Positions 11,935 to 24,340 of a stretch of DNA of 64,000 nt are shown one piece after another. Source of the stretch: Megaustenia siamemsis (Eukaryota; Mollusca; Gastropoda; Stylommatophora; Ariophantidae); assembly GCA_032433765.1 (NCBI GenBank), contig JAVIAB010000092.1:64350458-64414457 (forward strand). Direction: 5' to 3'. The position numbers and the translations under genes are program-made. Numbering within the stretch: the stretch's first letter is position 1; each line of letters begins with the position of its first letter. Under the pieces are notes generated by a model. That model was given only the letters and a program-made list of their open reading frames with translations, searched no databases and was not told the origin of the DNA.

Positions 11935-13582
11935 AGGTAGTAGCCAGGTGCAGGCATCAAGGAAAAGACACAATTTCAGAGAGGTAGTAGCTAGGTGGAG
12001 GCAAGAAGGAAGACATGAATTCAGAGAGGTAGTAGGTAGGTGGAGGCAAGAAGGAAGACATGAATTCAGAGAGGTAGTAGGTAGGTGGAGGCAAGAAGGA
12101 AAACATGAATTCAGAGAGGTAGTAGGTAGGTGGAGGCAAGAAGGAAAACATGAATTCAGAGAGGTAGTAGGTAGGTGGAGGCAAGAAGGAAAACATGAAT
12201 TCAGAGAGGTAGTAGGTAGGTGGAGGCAAGAAGGAAAACATGAATTCAGAGAGGTAGTAGGTAGGTGGAGGCAAGAAGGAAAGCATGAATTCAGAGAGGT
12301 AGTAGGTAGGTGGAGGCAAGAAGGAAGACATGAATTCAGAGAGGTAGTAGGTAGGTGGAGGCAAGAAGGAAAGCATGAATTCAGAGAGGTAGTAGGTAGG
12401 TGGAGGCAAGAAGGAAGACATGAATTCAGAGAGGTAGTAGGTAGGTGGAGGCAAGAAGGAAAACATGAATTCAGAGAGGTAGTAGGTAGGTGAAGGCTGG
12501 CAATAAAACATGAATTCAGAGAGGTAGTAGGTAGGTGAAGGCAGGCAATAAGACATGAATTCAGAGAGGTAGTAGGTAGGTGAAGGCAGGCAATAAGACA
12601 TGAATTCAGAAAGGTAGTAGGTAGGTGAAGGCAGGCAATAAGACATGAATTCAGAGAGGTAGTAGGTAGGTGAAGGCAGGCAATAAGACATGAATTCAGA
12701 GAGGTAGTAGGTAGGTGAAGGCAGGCAATAAGACATGAATTCAGAGAGGTAGTAGGTAGGTGAAGGCTGGCAAGAAGACATGAATTCAGAGAGGTAGTAG
12801 GTAGGTGAAGGCAGGCAATAAGACATGAATTCAGAGAGGTAGTAGGTAGGTGAAGGCAGGCAATAAGACATGAATTCAGAGAGGTAGTAGGTAGGTGAAG
12901 GCTGGCAAGAAGACATGAATTCAGAGAGGTAGTAGGTAGGTGAAAGCAGGCAATAAAACATGAATTCAGAGAGGTAGTAGGTAGGTGAAGGCAGGCAAGA
13001 AGACATGAATTCAGAGAGGTAGTAGGTAGGTGAAGGCAGGCAATAAGACATGAATTCAGAGAGGTAGTAGGTAGGTGAAGGCAGGCAATAAGACATGAAT
13101 TCAGAGAGGTAGTAGGTAGGTGAAGGCAGGCAATAAGACATGAATTCAGAGAGGTAGTAGGTAGGTGAAGGCTGGCAAAAAGACTTGAATTCAGAGAGGT
13201 AGTAGGTAGGTGAAGGCAGGCAATAAGACATGAATTCAGAGAGGTAGTAGGTAGGTGGAGGCAAGAAGGAAAACATGAATTCAGAGAGGTAGTAGGTAGG
13301 TGAAGGCAGGCAAGAAGACATGAATTCAGAGAGGTAGTAGGTAGGTGAAGGCAGGCAATAAGACATGAATTCAGAGAGGTAGTAGGTAGGTGAAGGCAGG
13401 CAATAAGACATGAATTCAGAGAGGTAGTAGGTAGGTGAAGGCAGGCAATAAGACATGAATTCAGAGAGGTAGTAGGTAGGTGAAGGCAGGCAATAAGACA
13501 TGAATTCAGAGAGGTAGTAGGTAGGTGGAGGCAAGAAGGAAAACATGAATTCAGAGAGGTAGTAGGTAGGTGAAGGCAGGCA
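11935..13582. repeat. 45-bp minisatellite, array 1, about 36 copies
   Basis: The unit contains gaattcagagaggtagtagg and taggtgaaggcaggcaataag, with a period of 45 bp (15 codons). A subtype with gtggaggcaagaagg is concentrated at the left end (11990-12490) and reappears singly at 13255 and 13525. Because 45 is divisible by three and the unit lacks stops in several frames, very long open frames cross it on both strands. They are not genes. Confidence 0.97.
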
Positions 13583-14126
13583 ATAAAACATGGTAACGAA
13601 ACATGGTAACGAAACATGGTAACGAAACATGGTAACGAAACATGGTAACGAAACATGGTAACGAAACATAAAGTAACGAAACATGGTAACGAAACATGGT
13701 AACGAAACATAAAGTAACGAAACATGGTAACGAAACATAAAGTAACGAAACATGGTAACGAAACATAAAGTAACGAAACATGGTAACGAAACATGGTAAC
13801 GAAACATGGTAACGAAACATGGTAACGAAACATGGTAACGAAACATGGTAACGAAACATAAAGTAACGAAACATGGTAACGAAACATGGTAACGAAACAT
13901 AAAGTAACGAAACATGGTAACGAAACATGGTAACGAAACATGGTAACGAAACATAAAGTAACGAAACATGGTAACGAAACATGGTAAAGAAACATGGTAA
14001 CGAAACATGGTAACGAAACATAAAGTAACGAAACATGGTAACGAAACATGGTAACGAAACATGGTAACGAAACATAAAGTAACGAAACATGGTAACGAAA
14101 CATAAAGTAACGAAACATGGTAACGA
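13583..14126. repeat. 13/15-bp composite minisatellite, array 2
   Basis: Same units and same order of 13- and 15-bp variants as 10366-10910, including the rare catggtaaagaaa variant (10765 and 13982). This shows that it is a copy of that array. Confidence 0.97.
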
Positions 14127-15150
14127 AACCAAAAAAAAAAAAAAAAAGGAGCAAGCGACCGTAATCTGTCCATCTCCTCGAGGATGAAAGGATATGGAAA
14201 GATTGTGCACTCTGTTGCGAGCACATTAACATATCATATATACCGGTTATACACATGAATATGTAAACGCCAGATTAAGAGGAAGACCGAGAAATAGATG
14301 GATAAAGGGAATACTAGAGTCACTAGGAGGAAGGAATAACACCAGAAGAGGCCAACAGAAGAGCAAAGAATCGCAGATTGTATCTCCACTCGACGCCAAA
14401 GGCAATGGAGGAAAGATAGAAGAAGAAGAAGACACATGAATATTATCACTTACAATAAATATTCAGTTATAACACGAAAGAATTCATTTAATACATACCC
14501 ATAACTCTTAGTTGTATAATAATACAACCAATGTCATACAGAAGAATTACAATTAAGTATGTCCATTCACAAAAGCAGTTTTTGTTCTCGATTGTTATGT
14601 CAGAAAACACACCTCCTTTTGTGTTAAACATAAAATCCACATAGTAAAACAATCACTAAATCAAACGCCAAAAAAATGTATGATGTCATAAAAATTTCAT
14701 GAACAGAGACAGTTAGTGTCGGCGCTCTAATTGCTCTGAGGAATATTGAACGCTAACGCAATGTAGAAGTCTCTTCACATCTGAAACGGATAATTCGGCG
14801 TCTACAACACATGCCAGCACATGTATAAATGATGCAATGAACACAGTGAAACGGCAGGGAAAAGTGTTGAAATTATATCTACGGGTTGCCAGTTAGACGA
14901 GTGTCAGGAGAGCTTATATGAACAATGGAAGTGAGCGTGTTGAGGGTACCTGCATCGTTTAATGGAGTTACCTCAAAAACATATTTTACAAACGGCGAGG
15001 AATACGATAATTGTAATAGGTTCAATAGTAACAAAAGAGACATGGATACATTCAAGACACATGCGCTAGATTCAAATGGGTGAACAGATAAAAGAGCTGA
15101 CAGGTAGGTAGGTGTAGATGCAGGCTGGGAAGAAGACATGAGTTCACAGA
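14127..15150. other. unique spacer between arrays, right copy
   Basis: Near-identical to 10911-11934, with the A-tract at 14129 and the family E tail at 14262-14442. No gene seen. Confidence 0.8.
14262..14442 (+). mobile_element. family E retroposon tail, duplicated copy
   Basis: Copy of 11045-11225 carried within the 3.2-kb tandem duplication, not an independent insertion. Confidence 0.7.
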
Positions 15151-18100
15151 GGTAGTAGCCAGGTGCAGGCATCAAGGAAAAGACACAATTTCAGAGAGGT
15201 AGTAGCTAGGTGGAGGCAAGAAGGAAGACATGAATTCAGAGAGGTAGTAGGTAGGTGGAGGCAAGAAGGAAGACATGAATTCAGAGAGGTAGTAGGTAGG
15301 TGGAGGCAAGAAGGAAAACATGAATTCAGAGAGGTAGTAGGTAGGTGGAGGCAAGAAGGAAAACATGAATTCAGAGAGGTAGTAGGTAGGTGGAGGCAAG
15401 AAGGAAAACATGAATTCAGAGAGGTAGTAGGTAGGTGGAGGCAAGAAGGAAAACATGAATTCAGAGAGGTAGTAGGTAGGTGGAGGCAAGAAGGAAAGCA
15501 TGAATTCAGAGAGGTAGTAGGTAGGTGGAGGCAAGAAGGAAGACATGAATTCAGAGAGGTAGTAGGTAGGTGGAGGCAAGAAGGAAAACATGAATTCAGA
15601 GAGGTAGTAGGTAGGTGAAGGCTGGCAATAAAACATGAATTCAGAGAGGTAGTAGGTAGGTGAAGGCAGGCAATAAGACATGAATTCAGAGAGGTAGTAG
15701 CTAGGTGAAGGCAGGCAATAAGACATGAATTCAGAAAGGTAGTAGGTAGGTGAAGGCAGGCAATAAGACATGAATTCAGAGAGGTAGTAGGTAGGTGAAG
15801 GCAGGCAATAAGACATGAATTCAGAGAGGTAGTAGGTAGGTGAAGGCAGGCAATAAGACATGAATTCAGAGAGGTAGTAGGTAGGTGAAGGCTGGCAAGA
15901 AGACATGAATTCAGAGAGGTAGTAGGTAGGTGAAGGCTGGCAAGAAGACATGAATTCAGAGAGGTAGTAGGTAGGTGAAGGCAGGCAATAAGACATGAAT
16001 TCAGAGAGGTAGTAGGTAGGTGAAGGCTGGCAAGAAGACATGAATTCAGAGAGGTAGTAGGTAGGTGAAGGCAGGCAATAAGACATGAATTCAGAGAGGT
16101 AGTAGGTAGGTGAAGGCAGGCAATAAGACATGAATTCAGAGAGGTAGTAGGTAGGTGAAGGCTGGCAAGAAGACATGAATTCAGAGAGGTAGTAGGTAGG
16201 TGAAAGCAGGCAATAAAACATGAATTCAGAGAGGTAGTAGGTAGGTGAAGGCAGGCAAGAAGACATGAATTCAGAGAGGTAGTAGGTAGGTGAAGGCAGG
16301 CAATAAGACATGAATTCAGAGAGGTAGTAGGTAGGTGAAGGCAGGCAATAAGACATGAATTCAGAGAGGTAGTAGGTAGGTGAAGGCAGGCAATAAGACA
16401 TGAATTCAGAGAGGTAGTAGGTAGGTGAAGGCTGGCAAAAAGACATGAATTCAGAGAGGTAGTAGGTAGGTGAAGGCAGGCAATAAGACATGAATTCAGA
16501 GAGGTAGTAGGTAGGTGGAGGCAAGAAGGAAAACATGAATTCAGAGAGGTAGTAGGTAGGTGAAGGCAGGCAAGAAGACATGAATTCAGAGAGGTAGTAG
16601 GTAGGTGAAGGCAGGCAATAAGACATGAATTCAGAGAGGTAGTAGGTAGGTGAAGGCAGGCAATAAGACATGAATTCAGAGAGGTAGTATGTAGGTGAGG
16701 GCAGGCAATAAGACATGAATTCAGAGAGGTAGTAGGTAGGTGAAGGCAGGCAATAAGACATGAATTCAGAGAGGTAGTAGGTAGGTGAAGGCAGGCAATA
16801 AGACATGAATTCAGAGAGGTAGTAGGTAGGTGAAGGCTGGCAAGAAGCCATGAATTCAGAGAGGTAGTAGGGAGGTGAAGGCTGGCAAGAAGACATGAAT
16901 ACAGAGAGGTAGTAGGTAGGTGAAGGCAGGCAATAAGACATGAATTCAGAGAGGTAGTAGGTAGGTGAAGGCTGGCAAGAAGACATTAATTCAGAGAGGT
17001 AGTAGGTAGGTGAAGGCAGGCAATAAGACATGATTTTCAGAAAGGTAGTAGGTAGGTGAAGGCTGGCAAGAAGACATGAATTCAGAGAGGTAGTAGGTAG
17101 GTGAAGGCAGGCAATAAGACATGAATTCAGAGGTAGTAGGTAGGTGAAGGCTGGCAAGAAGACATGAATTCAGAGAGGTAGTAGGCAGGTGAAGGCTGGC
17201 AATAAAACATGAATTCAGAGAGGTAGTAGGTAGGTGCAGGCAGGCAAGAAGACATGAATTCAGGGAGGTAGTAGGTAGGTGAAGGCTGGCAATAAAACAT
17301 GAATTCAGAGAGGTAGTAGGTAGGCGAAGGCTGGCAATAAAACATGAATTCAGAGAGGTAGTAGGTAGGTGAAGGCAGGCAATAAAACATGAATTCAGAG
17401 AGGTAGTAGGTAGGTGAAGTCAGGCAATAAAACATGAATTCAGAGAGGTAGTAGGTAGGTGCAGGCAAGCAAGAAGACATGAATTCAGAGAGGTAGTAGG
17501 TAGGTGAAGGCTGGCAATAAGACATGAATTCAGAGAGGTAGTAGGTAGGTGCAGGCTGGCAATAAGACATGAATTCAGAGAGGTAGTAGGTAGGTGCAGG
17601 CTGGCAATAAGACATGAATTCAGAGAGGTAGTAGGTAGGTGCAGGCAGGCAAGAAGACATGAATTCAGAGAGGTAGTAGGCAGCTGCAGGCTGGCAATAA
17701 GACATGAATTCAGAGAGGTAGTAGGTAGGTGCAGGCAGGCAAGAAGACATGAATTCAGAGAGGTAGTAGGTAGCTGCAGGCTGGCAATAAGACATGAATT
17801 CAGAGAGGTAGTAGGTAGGTGAACCCTGGCAAGAAGACATGAATTCAGAGAGGTAGTAGGTAGGTGAAGGCTGGCAATAAAACATGAATTCAGAGAGGTA
17901 GTAGGTAGGTGCAGGCTGGCAATAAAACATGAATTCAGAGAGGTAGTAGGTAGGTGCAGGCTGGCAAGAAGACATGAATTCAGAGAGGTAGTAGGTAGGT
18001 GAAGGCTGGCAATAAAACATGAATTCAGAGAGGTAGTAGGTAGGTGAAGGCTGGCAAGAAGACATGAATTCAGAGAGGTAGTAGGTAGGTGAAGCCAGGC

Positions 18101-18660
18101 AAGAAGACATGAATTCAGAGAGGTAGTAGGTAGGTGAAGGCAGGCAATAAGACATGAATTCAGAGAGGTAGTAGGTAGGTGAAGGCAGGCAATAAGACAT
18201 GAATTCAGAGAGGTAGTAGGTAGGTGAAGGCAGGCAATAAGACATGAATTCAGAGAGGTAGTAGGTAGGTGAAGGCTGGCAAAAAGACATGAATTCAGAG
18301 AGGTAGTAGGTAGGTGAAGGCAGGCAATAAGACATGAATTCAGAGAGGTAGTAGGTAGGTGGAGGCAAGAAGGAAAACATGAATTCAGAGAGGTAGTAGG
18401 TAGGTGAAGGCAGGCAATAAAACGTGAATTCAGAGAGGTAGTATGTAGGTGCAGGCTGGCAATAAGACATGAATTCAGAGAGGTAGTAGGTAGGTGAAGG
18501 CTGGCAAGAAGACATGAATTCAGAGAGGTAGTAGGTAGGTGAAGGCTGGCAATAAAACATGAATTCAGAGAGGTAGTAGGTAGGTGCAGGCAGGCAAGAA
18601 GACATGAATTCAGAGAGGTAGTAGGTAGGTGCAGGCAGGCAAGAAGACATGATTCAGAGA
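15151..18660. repeat. 45-bp minisatellite, array 2, about 78 copies
   Basis: Same 45-bp unit as array 1 but longer. The left 1.6 kb follows the array 1 variant order. The right part (17150-18650) has its own variants with gtgcaggctggcaat and gtgcaggcaggcaag. Open frames of 661, 507 and 444 codons on the minus strand are repeat artefacts. Confidence 0.97.
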
Positions 18661-19560
18661 GGTAGGCAGATAGAGAGACAGAAAGACAGGTTGAAGACGG
18701 AAGACAGATTAGAAGACAGACAGACGGAAGGATTGATTTGTGGGAAACATACATGGAGACAGAGAAAATATATAATCAAAAGGAATGTGTACACGTAAAT
18801 AGAGAGATTGGGAGATGCAATTGAACGTGCGCAGGAAGATAGGGAGGAAGGTAGAAACTTATTCTGAAAAAGAAAGATTGATGTGTAGGGAGATAGACTA
18901 TGAGAAGCAGACAGAGAGACGGGGCCAAGAAGTGGCAGGAAGAAGATAGGCAAACATTCTGGAATTAAACATACAGCACGACAAAGAAACAGGTTAAAGA
19001 TAGACAGTCGGGGGTACAGATATGTGCAGAACCACAACCATTGAGGCGGGCGAAAAAAACAGTGATACGCAAATGTCATTCATGCATTCATGTAAATAAA
19101 GAGAATGGAACAGACAGGAAGTGGACAGAGAGGCAGATATACAAATAGAGAATAGACTGAGTAGACAGACATTATGTCAGACACATTACCAGACAATAAT
19201 ACAGTGTAGCATGTTTTAGATTAAAAGGACAAGTAATCTTGCAGATTGAGACAGGCTGACAGGCACAATGACAGACAAATGGATAGATGAAGAAAAGAAA
19301 GAAGGGCAAAAATAAACTAGAATGGCAAATAATAAGATTAGAAAAGAACACGGAGACAGACACAGAAAAGTAGGAAAGACTATAGAAAAGCCAACAGACA
19401 CGTATAAAGACGATCAGATGAGAAAACCATACCTGCAGGGATGTAACGAGATAAATGGTGAAACAGACAAGAATTATACAGAAAGATTGAGAGGCTATTT
19501 CAAAACGTCATTTGAAAACAAAATGTCCCTCGATAGTTCTACTAATTGATCAAGGCTGGC
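18661..19560. repeat. purine-rich agacaga-type decayed simple repeat
   Basis: The plus strand is dominated by degenerate agacagac/gagagaca words continuing from the end of the 45-bp array to about 19520. Translations are low-complexity Lys/Arg/Glu or, inverted, Leu/Ser/Phe strings. No gene seen. Confidence 0.6.
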
Positions 19561-19776
19561 AGTTATCACCACATTTAGCTAACTCACGATAAATGGCTCA
19601 TTTGTTTTGTTTTTCTTTACAAGAAATGTTTACACTCAAACATCCGGCGGAGATTATGTTCAATCTTAAGGAAAGCAAAGACTCGCAGACTTGGCTGAGC
19701 ATTGAGAAAGCGCTTAGGGGGAATATTCGCCGAATTCTAGAGTATCTTTAAAAGTCGTAATTAGCGTTTGAAGAGT

Positions 19777-19779
<3 letters not shown>

Positions 19780-19809
<30 letters not shown>
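19780..19809. repeat. (GA)n microsatellite
   Basis: Uninterrupted ga dinucleotides of about 30 bp. Confidence 0.95.
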
Positions 19810-19810
<1 letters not shown>

Positions 19811-20039
19811 GAGGGGAGAGCAAACGGCGTAGAATGAGGATGAAAGTCGGTTAAAATTGAGAAGAAAAATAAGTACTGACAGTGGCATTAATGTGATGTT
19901 GATAATATGAAAATCAGGTATTTTGGTCATGATAGTAGTTATTTGCAGTGCTTTATTTTATTTTATGTTAAAATACAGACACTCAACGTAGACCTGATGC
20001 AGAATGTGTAAATTAGCAGTAGATAATAGTGATTTTTTT

Positions 20040-23000
20040 TCGGCCCTAAAACAACAACAAATATAGGATTCTGGAATGTACGTACAATGGCCGCACCGAC
20101 GAAACATGCACAGATCGCGAGCGAGATGGATAGATACGATCTAGATATTTTAGGATTAAGCGAAATGCGCTGGCTTGGAACAGGTAGGAGATCTATTAAT
20201 AATAAAATAGTAGTTTTTTTCTGGAAGGGAAGATGGAAAACACCGTGAAGGAGTAGGCATAATGATGACAGACATAGCTGCAAGAAGTTTATTAGAATGG
20301 GAACCGGTAAATAGCCGTCTGATACGAACACGCTACAAACAAAACATGGAAGACTTTCAATTGTTCAATGCTATGCGCCTACAAACGAAGCTGATGATGA
20401 AGTTAAGGACGATTTTTATAGCCAACAAAACAACTTATAAATAAAATACCCAAACATGATCTTTTAATTGTAATGGGAGACTTTAACGCCAAAGTGGGAC
20501 AAGATAACGCAGGAGTGGAACATGTGATGAGGATAGAAGGCTGTTATACTACAAGTCAGAATGGAGAAAGATTAATAGAATTATGTTTAATAGAAAATCT
20601 AGTTATAGATGGGACATTATTTCCACACAAAAATATTCACAAAACAACATGGATATCTCCTGATGATAGAACCTCAAATCAAATTGACCACCTATGTATT
20701 AAACAACAATTCAGATCATCATTGATAGATGTAAGAGCATACAGAGGTGCTGATGTTAATAGTGACCACAACTTGTGCATTGGGAAAATAAGATTACAAT
20801 TTAAAAGCCAACAGAAGAGATCAACTACACATATAATTGATAGTCGTAAACTGAAAGATGAAGCCATCCAGAAAAATTTTAACATAGAGCTAAGTAATTG
20901 TTATACAGCACTCGGTGAAATAGACTTAGATATCAATGAAATGTGGGACTCACAGAGCAAAATACTAATGACAGCAGCAGAAGCAAGTGCTGGACTGAAG
21001 AAAATGGGAAAACGAGCTTGGATTTCAGACATCACATGGAAATACATCAAAGAAAGAAGAGAAGCGAAGAGAGTCATGACTAATGTCATGATTTCAAGAC
21101 AGATCTTGGAAAGGTCCTGGCAAAAGCAACATACAAAGAATTAGACAAAGTAAAAAGTTCAGCAAGAAGAGATACAAGAGCATATATAGACAATTTGGCA
21201 GAGAAAGCAGAGACAGATGCAATTACAGGAGACAGCAGAACTCTTTATACTGTACAATAGATGCCGACAAACACCTATACATCCAGTGGAACACCAATTC
21301 TAGACAAATCTGGATTAATGCTAACAACAAGCGCAGCCATAACAGCCCGTTGGGCGGAACACTTCAAAGAAATTCTTAACCGTCCACTACCCCACAGTTT
21401 AATAGATTTTGAAGCTGAAACACCAGCAGCAGAATTAGATGTAAATTTAGATGACTTCACCTTGAGCGAAATAGAAACCACCTTAAAGCGTATGGCCAAC
21501 AACAAGGATGTTGGAAAGGATACGTTAACAGCTGAGATCCTCAAGGCAATTGATAGCCATAATCTAATACATCTCCAGAAAATGTTCAACATCATTTTGG
21601 AAAGCAGAGAAGACGCCTCATAAATGAAAAAAAGGAATCATTGTTAAGTTTACAAAAAAGTTCTCATCTTAGAGATTGTAACAACTGGAGAGGCTTGGCA
21701 CTTTTGCCAGTTGCCTCAAAGTTATTCTGCGAAATCATCCTAAATAGAACAAAGGATTCAATAGATACAGTAATACGTGATGAACAGGCTGGGTTTAGAA
21801 AAGGGAGAAGCTGCCTTGACCACATTTTTACTCTACGAATTAATATTGGAGGAACACATTGAAAAGCAAAAACCTGTTGTACTTAACTTCATCGACTTCA
21901 AAAAAGTATTTGATAGTATTCATAGAGATTCTTTGTGGAAAATTCTGAAGCAATATGGCTTACCATAAAAAAATCATAAATATTATTAAAGACTTGTATG
22001 ATGGTTACACATGTGCAGTATGAACAGAGGAAGGACTGAGTGAATGTTTCCCAATAGAAACTGAGGTTAAACAAGGATGTATTTTATCGCCCTTGTTATT
22101 TGGAGTTGTTATGGACTTCATAATGAAGAAATGCTGCACTGGTAATAAAGGCATCGAATGGATACAAGGAGACCATTTGGAGGACCTCGACTTTGCTGAT
22201 GACATAGTCCTTATGAGCAGTCAGATAAAAACGATACAGGAAAACACAAATGAACTATCATCAATAGCCAGCAAAATTGGGCTTGAGATCAATCATGAAA
22301 AGGCTAAAGTCATGAAAAGCTTAATTCCAAGACGACAAAATATACATGGAAAACAAACCAGTAGAAGAGATCGATCAGTTTATCTATCTTGGAAGTCACA
22401 TTGATCGAGGGGATACAAGTAAAAGAAATTAGAATCAGAATAGCTAAAGCAGCAATGTCTTTCAGAAGCCTTGAAAAGTTGTGGAAATCAAAGCTCATCA
22501 GCACAAACACAAAACTTAGACTATTCAAATCAAATATACTATCAACCCTTACGCATGCGTGTGAAAGCTGGAAAACAACAAGGGACATAGAAACAAAGTT
22601 GAACGCATTCGAAAATAAATGACTAAGGAAAATACTTGGTATAGCGTGGAACGAAATCAAAACAAACGAAGAAATTAGAGAAATCGCCAATCAACCACTA
22701 ATATCTTCAGTAATAAAGAAAAGACAATGGTCATATGTTGGACATGTGATGAGACGAGATAATAACCGAATAGCAAAGCAAGCCCTCATGTGGGAAACAA
22801 CAGGTAAGAAGAAAAGATGAAGACCCAGAGAGATACTCAGAAGAACATTGATGAGAGAGGCAAGAGTAGCAGGAATCGGCTCCATCAATGAGATAGATCT
22901 GCTTGCACAGAACAAAGACAAATGACGAGATTTTATAAAATATCTTTAAAAGAATTGAAAACTGCTAGAACAAAATGTCAGATGGGAGAAGGAGTATCTT

Positions 23001-23053
23001 GGTCTATCCCCTATGGGTCGGCTACGGCTCGAAAGGTCAATAGATAGATACAG
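20040..23053 (+). mobile_element. non-LTR retrotransposon family B, near full length, broken
   Basis: Plus-strand order: APE endonuclease (FWNVRTM near 20070, SEMRW near 20158, MGDFNAKVGQD at 20473, SDHNL near 20760), reverse transcriptase (NWRGLALLPVASKLF near 21680, DEQAGFRKGRSC near 21780, FIDFKKVFDSI near 21890, FADDIVLMSS near 22190), then a C-terminal Arg/Lys-rich tail (RRDNNRIAKQ near 22753). It ends in tcaatagatagata at about 23040, a short (tag/atag) tail. An inverted 3' fragment of the same family lies at 61283-61690. Frameshifts and stops break it into at least six pieces. Confidence 0.9.
20069..22924 (+). pseudogene. family B endonuclease/reverse transcriptase polyprotein, broken
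   Basis: The protein would nick target DNA and prime reverse transcription of the element RNA from the nick. The longest piece (20473-21144, 223 aa) is the C-terminal half of the endonuclease fold plus the linker. The pieces at 21261-21623, 21641-21862, 21777-21968 and 22093-22404 span RT. The catalytic FADD box is intact. Frame changes occur near 20215, 20440, 21150, 21620, 21850, 21965, 22020 and 22350. RTE/CFDP2-like by motif order. It is not functional as written. Confidence 0.88.
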
Positions 23054-24015
23054 ACACTCTATCATCTCTTCATATAAAACGAGAACATCCTAAAACAACA
23101 GGCATCGGATCTTGAAATATAAAATCATTTCTTACTTTCTTCGGAATTCTCCAGACACCTCTTTCCATTGGTTTTTGACTACATGCGATTATGTTTCATA
23201 ATTAAGAAACATATTTTTCTCTTTGATTTTGCTTTCTTGTACCTTTCTCATCCATTAGCTAGTTGTCTACTCAAGCAATCATTAGTCTTTTAATCACTTA
23301 TCCACACACACTTTCACCAACACAAATATCCATGGATGCAATCAAATAATCAGTTACTCGTTCACTCTCTTGTCCTAACAAATATTCACGAACTTACTAA
23401 CTCACTCACACACTCACTCAATCCCACACTCACTCGCTCGCACAATCTTACTACATCCACTGACGTATCTCTTTACTTGCTAACGTACTTGTCACTAACA
23501 TACTCCAGAGCCAATAAATGTTAAGTGACTGGATGTCTCGTTCCTGTGTCAGCCTAAATAAACACGGGATCTATACGATATTTCAGCGGAATAGAAATAG
23601 CGATTGAATACGAGAAGACTTTAAGGAAAGCATGACAAGGCTTGATTTGTCTCCTGGACACAGCGGATTGTTGGAATGTCGTCTTGGGAACAACTTAGAA
23701 AGTGACTAACTTAAGACTCCTAGTAAAGTGTTAAGCATTTTGTCATTTATACAAATTTAAATACAGGGGCGTTGGCGTTGATTCATTAAAGAGAAAACAA
23801 TAAATCTTTGTTGGCTTATCCTTACTGATACAATGGGACTGAGTAATAAAGGAGATAGAAATGTAGCGAAATATTTAACAAAACAATAAATCATAGTAAC
23901 AGAACAATATTTCATGTAACAATAGTTATTTGTGTGGAACAATAATTAAAGAAACATTAAAATCGACATTAGGAACATGAGTTATAGTTAAAGTTAAAGA
24001 AATATTCAATAGAAT
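23054..24015. other. no gene seen
   Basis: Unique AT-rich DNA with a short degenerate actcactca-rich stretch at 23390-23440. No coding frame with recognisable motifs. Confidence 0.5.
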
Positions 24016-24019
24016 TTAT

Positions 24020-24340
24020 TTGACGTTAGCAGACCAATGAGGAAATTCTGAAGAGGCCAACACAAAAACGAAACTCCTAAAAAACATTAGAAAGAAACAA
24101 TCAACATTTTTTCGGGCACATCATGAGAAGAGGAAAGTTGGAATACTTGGTTACAACTGGCAAAATAGAAGGAAAGAGAGATCGCGAAAGACAAAGAGAG
24201 AAAATACTGGATAGCTTAGTGTCATGGCTTGGAAAACAGTCAACAACAGAACTGATACCATGCACTATAGATAGAAGATAGTGGAAAGACATGATCGCCT
24301 ACGCCAACCGTTCTGGCACATGATGATAATGATGATGAGA
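24020..24340 (+). mobile_element. family D retroposon, 3' end
   Basis: Broken plus-strand translation: FFRAHHEKRKVGI near 24112, TTGKIEGKRDRERQREKI near 24155, then SLVSWLGKQSTTEL near 24215, and a (gat)n-rich tail at 24320-24345. The same segment is inverted at 57735-57960. 5'-truncated. Confidence 0.8.

Larger units (their letters stand above)
10366..13582. repeat. 3.2-kb tandem duplication, left copy
   Basis: The segment from inside the 13/15-bp array, through the 1-kb spacer, to the end of the first 45-bp array recurs about 3217 bp downstream (cgccagattaag at 11052 and 14269). The junction at 13580-13586 joins a 45-bp unit to a 13-bp unit at the shared word aaacatg. Over about 1 kb of spacer I saw only a few differences, mostly homopolymer length. 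Confidence 0.9.
13583..16798. repeat. 3.2-kb tandem duplication, right copy
   Basis: Second copy of 10366-13582. Differences in the spacer include a missing G near 14196, a shorter A-run near 14670, a missing A near 15076 and substitutions near 14861 and 15036. The 45-bp array continues beyond the duplicated part to 18660. Confidence 0.85.

Noticed and set aside
11929..14256. Minus-strand open frames of 775 and 755 codons
   Set aside because: They are translations of the 13/15-bp and 45-bp arrays plus the spacer; unit length divisible by three explains the absence of stops and no domain is present.
15172..18754. Minus-strand open frames of 661, 507 and 444 codons
   Set aside because: Pure 45-bp repeat translation (15-residue periodicity).
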